From JACRBK01 sp964427955 (GTDB taxonomy: Bacteria > Chloroflexota > Anaerolineae > Aggregatilineales > Aggregatilineaceae), in assembly GCA_964427955.1 (NCBI GenBank), contig CAYRWY010000132.1, positions 1 to 13,497 of the forward strand: 13,497 nucleotides of DNA. Direction: 5' to 3'. The position numbers were made by a program, and so were the translations under genes. This document shows positions 11,755 to 13,497 of this stretch, piece by piece. Below the pieces are notes generated by a model. It had not been told where the DNA came from. It searched no databases and saw nothing but the letters and a program-made list of their open reading frames with translations. Positions within the stretch are counted from its first letter, which is position 1. Each line of letters begins with the position of its first letter.

Positions 11755-12918
11755 CTACCGCACGGCAGGAGTGTAGACGATCTGCTTGAAGTTCGGTTCT
11801 TTGTTGGGCAGCACGTCTACCAGCTCGTACTGCTGCGTGCCCATGCCCAGCTTTTCGGCATAGACCAACTGCTCGCACGGGTCCTTGAAGGGGCCGTGAA
11901 TCCACTGCCAGGGATGCCCCTCGCGGCGGACGATTTCCATCATGCCGGGCAGATTTTCCTCGATGATCGGGGTGCGGGCCAGCGCGTCGAGCGTCGCTTT
12001 TTCCAGCGCCACGATGTCATCCGAGCCGAAGATGCCCGCGTCCGGCAGCACCGGCATACTGGTGAAGCCGAAGCAGTCGCACAGCGGCGTCATGTGCGTC
12101 GCCAGGTTGAGGAAGGTGGTGTTGCCCGGCTCGAAGGTGTCGAGCACCAGCTTGGCCGACAGCGCGACCACTTCCAGGAAGGCCATGAAGTTGTCGCGGC
12201 GGATTTCCAGCGCCCCGTTGGCGACGGACTGGCAGCGCATACACTGGTTGCACTGGAAGTAGTGCAGGTGCAGGCCGTCCGGGTCGTTGCGATCATCGAC
12301 AATCGCGCCGTACGGGCACGCGTCGCGGATCGCGATGCGAGTCGCCTCGTCCGGGACGAGGTCCTTGTGGAAATAGGGCACGAAGTCCGAGACGTCGTGC
12401 ATCCGCCCGCGCGTGATGCCATCCACGCAGCCCAGCGCCAGGTTTTTGATCGCCGCGCCCCAGCCCGTCGCGGGGTGACCCTTGACGTGCGCGAAGTCGA
12501 TCAGGAAATCCGCTTCGGCAATCGCGCCGCCGATGTGGAATTCCTTGACGTTCTTGTACTCGTACTCGCGCTTGACCCACCACTTTTCGTCCTGGCCGCT
12601 CGCCGGGTACAGCGGGCAGCCGAGCGTCTCGGCGGTATAGCCGCGCTGGGCCGCTGTCGCCACCGATCCAGCCACGTCGGTCACGAAGGGCCGACCACCG
12701 CCGTCCAGCACCGCCTGGACCACTTTGCGCACGAAGACCGGGTGGACCATCGAGTACCCCACGTCGAAGCCCAGGTGGAGTTTGATCGCGACGGTGTGCC
12801 CCTTGACGCGCTCCCGGATGTTGAGCTGGTCCAGAATCAGGTCGAGCTTGCCGGGCAGCGTTTCTTTGCCATCCAGTTGAGTCTGACGCGGCGAACCCCA
12901 ATAAACTTTTGCAGCCAT
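11755..12918 (-). CDS. DUF362 domain protein with iron-sulfur-type cysteines
   Basis: The 387-residue cytoplasmic protein has the DUF362 pattern: GHTVAIKLHLGF (40-51), PVFVRKVVQAVLDGGGRPFVTDVAG (60-84), EADFLIDFAHVKGHPATGWGAAIKNLALGCV (135-165). A cysteine cluster follows: C201 in DACPYGAI, then C223, C226 and C229 in CNQCMRC, enough ligands for one [4Fe-4S] cluster. After it come TFLNLATHMTPLCDCFG and the conserved GIFGSDDIVALEKATLDAL. DUF362 proteins are often annotated as 4Fe-4S ferredoxin-like; a redox role is likely but the reaction is unknown. Start ATG 12918 has GGAGG 7 nt upstream, and an extended -10 promoter stands at 12964-12972. The length is usual for the family. It is followed by a hairpin repeat. 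Confidence 0.92.
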   Translation of the reverse strand: MAAKVYWGSPRQTQLDGKETLPGKLDLILDQLNIRERVKGHTVAIKLHLGFDVGYSMVHPVFVRKVVQAVLDGGGRPFVTDVAGSVATAAQRGYTAETLGCPLYPASGQDEKWWVKREYEYKNVKEFHIGGAIAEADFLIDFAHVKGHPATGWGAAIKNLALGCVDGITRGRMHDVSDFVPYFHKDLVPDEATRIAIRDACPYGAIVDDRNDPDGLHLHYFQCNQCMRCQSVANGALEIRRDNFMAFLEVVALSAKLVLDTFEPGNTTFLNLATHMTPLCDCFGFTSMPVLPDAGIFGSDDIVALEKATLDALARTPIIEENLPGMMEIVRREGHPWQWIHGPFKDPCEQLVYAEKLGMGTQQYELVDVLPNKEPNFKQIVYTPAVR

Positions 12919-12963
12919 GAAAGTGCCTCCTACCTCCCGATGAAATCTATACGCGATGCGTCG

Positions 12964-12972
12964 ATCATACCA
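12964..12972 (-). promoter_or_regulatory. Extended -10 promoter for the DUF362 gene
   Basis: On the minus strand the sequence is TGGTATGAT, fitting the TGnTATAAT extended -10 with one mismatch. It lies about 45 nt before the ATG. No good -35 is seen, which is usual for extended -10 promoters. Confidence 0.5.
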
Positions 12973-13024
12973 CAGCCACTGCCATGCTCTAGGGGTGACA
13001 TAAAGCAGGTTTTTCTCGTTAATA

Positions 13025-13423
13025 TCAGCCTTTCTTGCGTGCCCTGGCTCCGTCTTGATCGTGTAGGCGCTCCGTCCCCTGATCGCCCAGCAGCGCCGCG
13101 AGGGTCGTATCCGGCAGTTCGCCGTCTTCGCCCGGCGTGAGTTCGCCCAGGACCTGCTGGCGCAAACTCGCTTTCAACGCGGCGCGCTCGTCCTCGTCGA
13201 GCAGTTCCAGCAGCAGCGCGACCCGATCCTGGGGCTGATGCTTGGCCTTTTCGCGGTCTTGGCGCAGAGACGGGAGTCCGACGAAGGCGAAGGTGGTCAG
13301 CAGCGCGATCAACAGCGGAATCCAGAAAGCCGGGGCCATCCCACTGAGGGCGACCCCAATGCTGGTGATCGCCATTGAAAACCAGATTACCCCGAGCAGT
13401 GTCATACGTTCGTTTTCGGACAT
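13025..13423 (-). CDS. Small two-helix membrane protein with acidic cytoplasmic tail
   Basis: The 132-residue protein has two membrane segments (about 8-27, LLGVIWFSMAITSIGVALSG, and 31-49, AFWIPLLIALLTTFAFVGL). A charged, mostly helical tail follows (RVALLLELLDEDERAALKASLRQQVLGEL). The tail's ELLDEDERAALKxxL phrase is common in small membrane proteins of Chloroflexota, but no named family or function can be given. ATG 13423 has AGGGGA about 10 nt upstream. The gene reads toward the DUF362 gene, but that gene has its own promoter, so the two may be independent. The region upstream runs into the truncated repeat at the window end. Confidence 0.78.
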   Translation of the reverse strand: MSENERMTLLGVIWFSMAITSIGVALSGMAPAFWIPLLIALLTTFAFVGLPSLRQDREKAKHQPQDRVALLLELLDEDERAALKASLRQQVLGELTPGEDGELPDTTLAALLGDQGTERLHDQDGARARKKG

Positions 13424-13441
13424 GGTAGATCTTCCCCTTCT

Positions 13442-13497
13442 GCTGATCCTTGCACCAATAGCTAAACTTTTGCCTGGGAGATTTACCTCACCCCTCA
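13442..13497. repeat. Hairpin repeat of the CCCCTCTCC family, copy 6 (cut by window end)
   Basis: Bases 13484-13497 read TACCTCACCCCTCA, the tail of the family in inverted orientation; the hairpin itself would lie beyond the window. Bases 13442-13452 and 13463-13471 are the reverse complements of CAAGGATCAGC and AAAAGTTTA at 65-75 and 56-64. Confidence 0.6.

Noticed and set aside
10750..13140. Very long plus-strand open frame (796 codons)
   Set aside because: It is a GC-skew shadow: it runs antisense to the CPBP-like and DUF362 genes and through two repeats. Its text is rich in R, H, Q and P with no domain, while the minus-strand genes have clear family motifs and ribosome sites.

Overview
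This is a GC-rich bacterial chromosome segment with about a dozen protein genes, most of them apparently single-gene units or short operons. No RNA gene, CRISPR array, transposase or phage module is visible. The gene mix points to a Chloroflexota bacterium, probably Anaerolineae or a close relative. It includes exported PD40 beta-propeller and TPR proteins, single-membrane-pass orphan proteins, a DUF362 protein, a lone WXG100 remnant, and short palindromic repeats between genes. This assignment is an inference from gene content and style; no marker gene is present.

Layout. Bases 1-2070: an exported TIM-barrel-like protein (+) meets a TetR-type regulator (-) tail to tail with a short overlap. 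The regulator is divergent from a small antibiotic-biosynthesis-monooxygenase (ABM) type protein (+), and a perfect 12-bp inverted repeat lies between the two starts. Bases 2190-4230: an exported TPR protein and an AlbA/RecG-like ATPase-domain regulator, each behind a similar TACACT-type -10 box very close to its start codon. Bases 4230-4750: a degraded stretch with repeats and what looks like a frameshifted gene remnant. Bases 4755-5909: an exported beta-lactamase-fold serine hydrolase. Bases 6075-7770 (all -): a STAS/SpoIIAA-like small protein, a YdeI/OmdA-family protein and a macro-domain protein. Bases 7897-10588 (-): a tight operon of a single-pass membrane protein, a PD40 propeller protein and a frameshifted WXG100 gene. 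Bases 10906-13423 (-): a CPBP-like membrane protein with a clear intrinsic terminator, a DUF362 iron-sulfur-type protein with an extended -10 promoter, and a small two-helix membrane protein.

Two families of short hairpin repeats are scattered between the genes. One is built on CCCCTCTCC/GGAGAGGGG with a GTGAGGT tail (six sites). The other is built on TAGGGGCG hairpins (four sites of varying quality). Both sit almost only in intergenic DNA, often just after stop codons.

How the genes work together. The only physically convincing units are the TetR/ABM divergon, which is probably autoregulated through the shared inverted repeat, and the three-gene 10588-7897 operon, which looks like a cell-surface unit. 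The other genes look independent. I do not see a clear new multi-gene system. The most interesting items are the WXG100 gene broken at its signature motif, the TetR/ABM regulatory site, the lone macro domain, and the dense repeat families.
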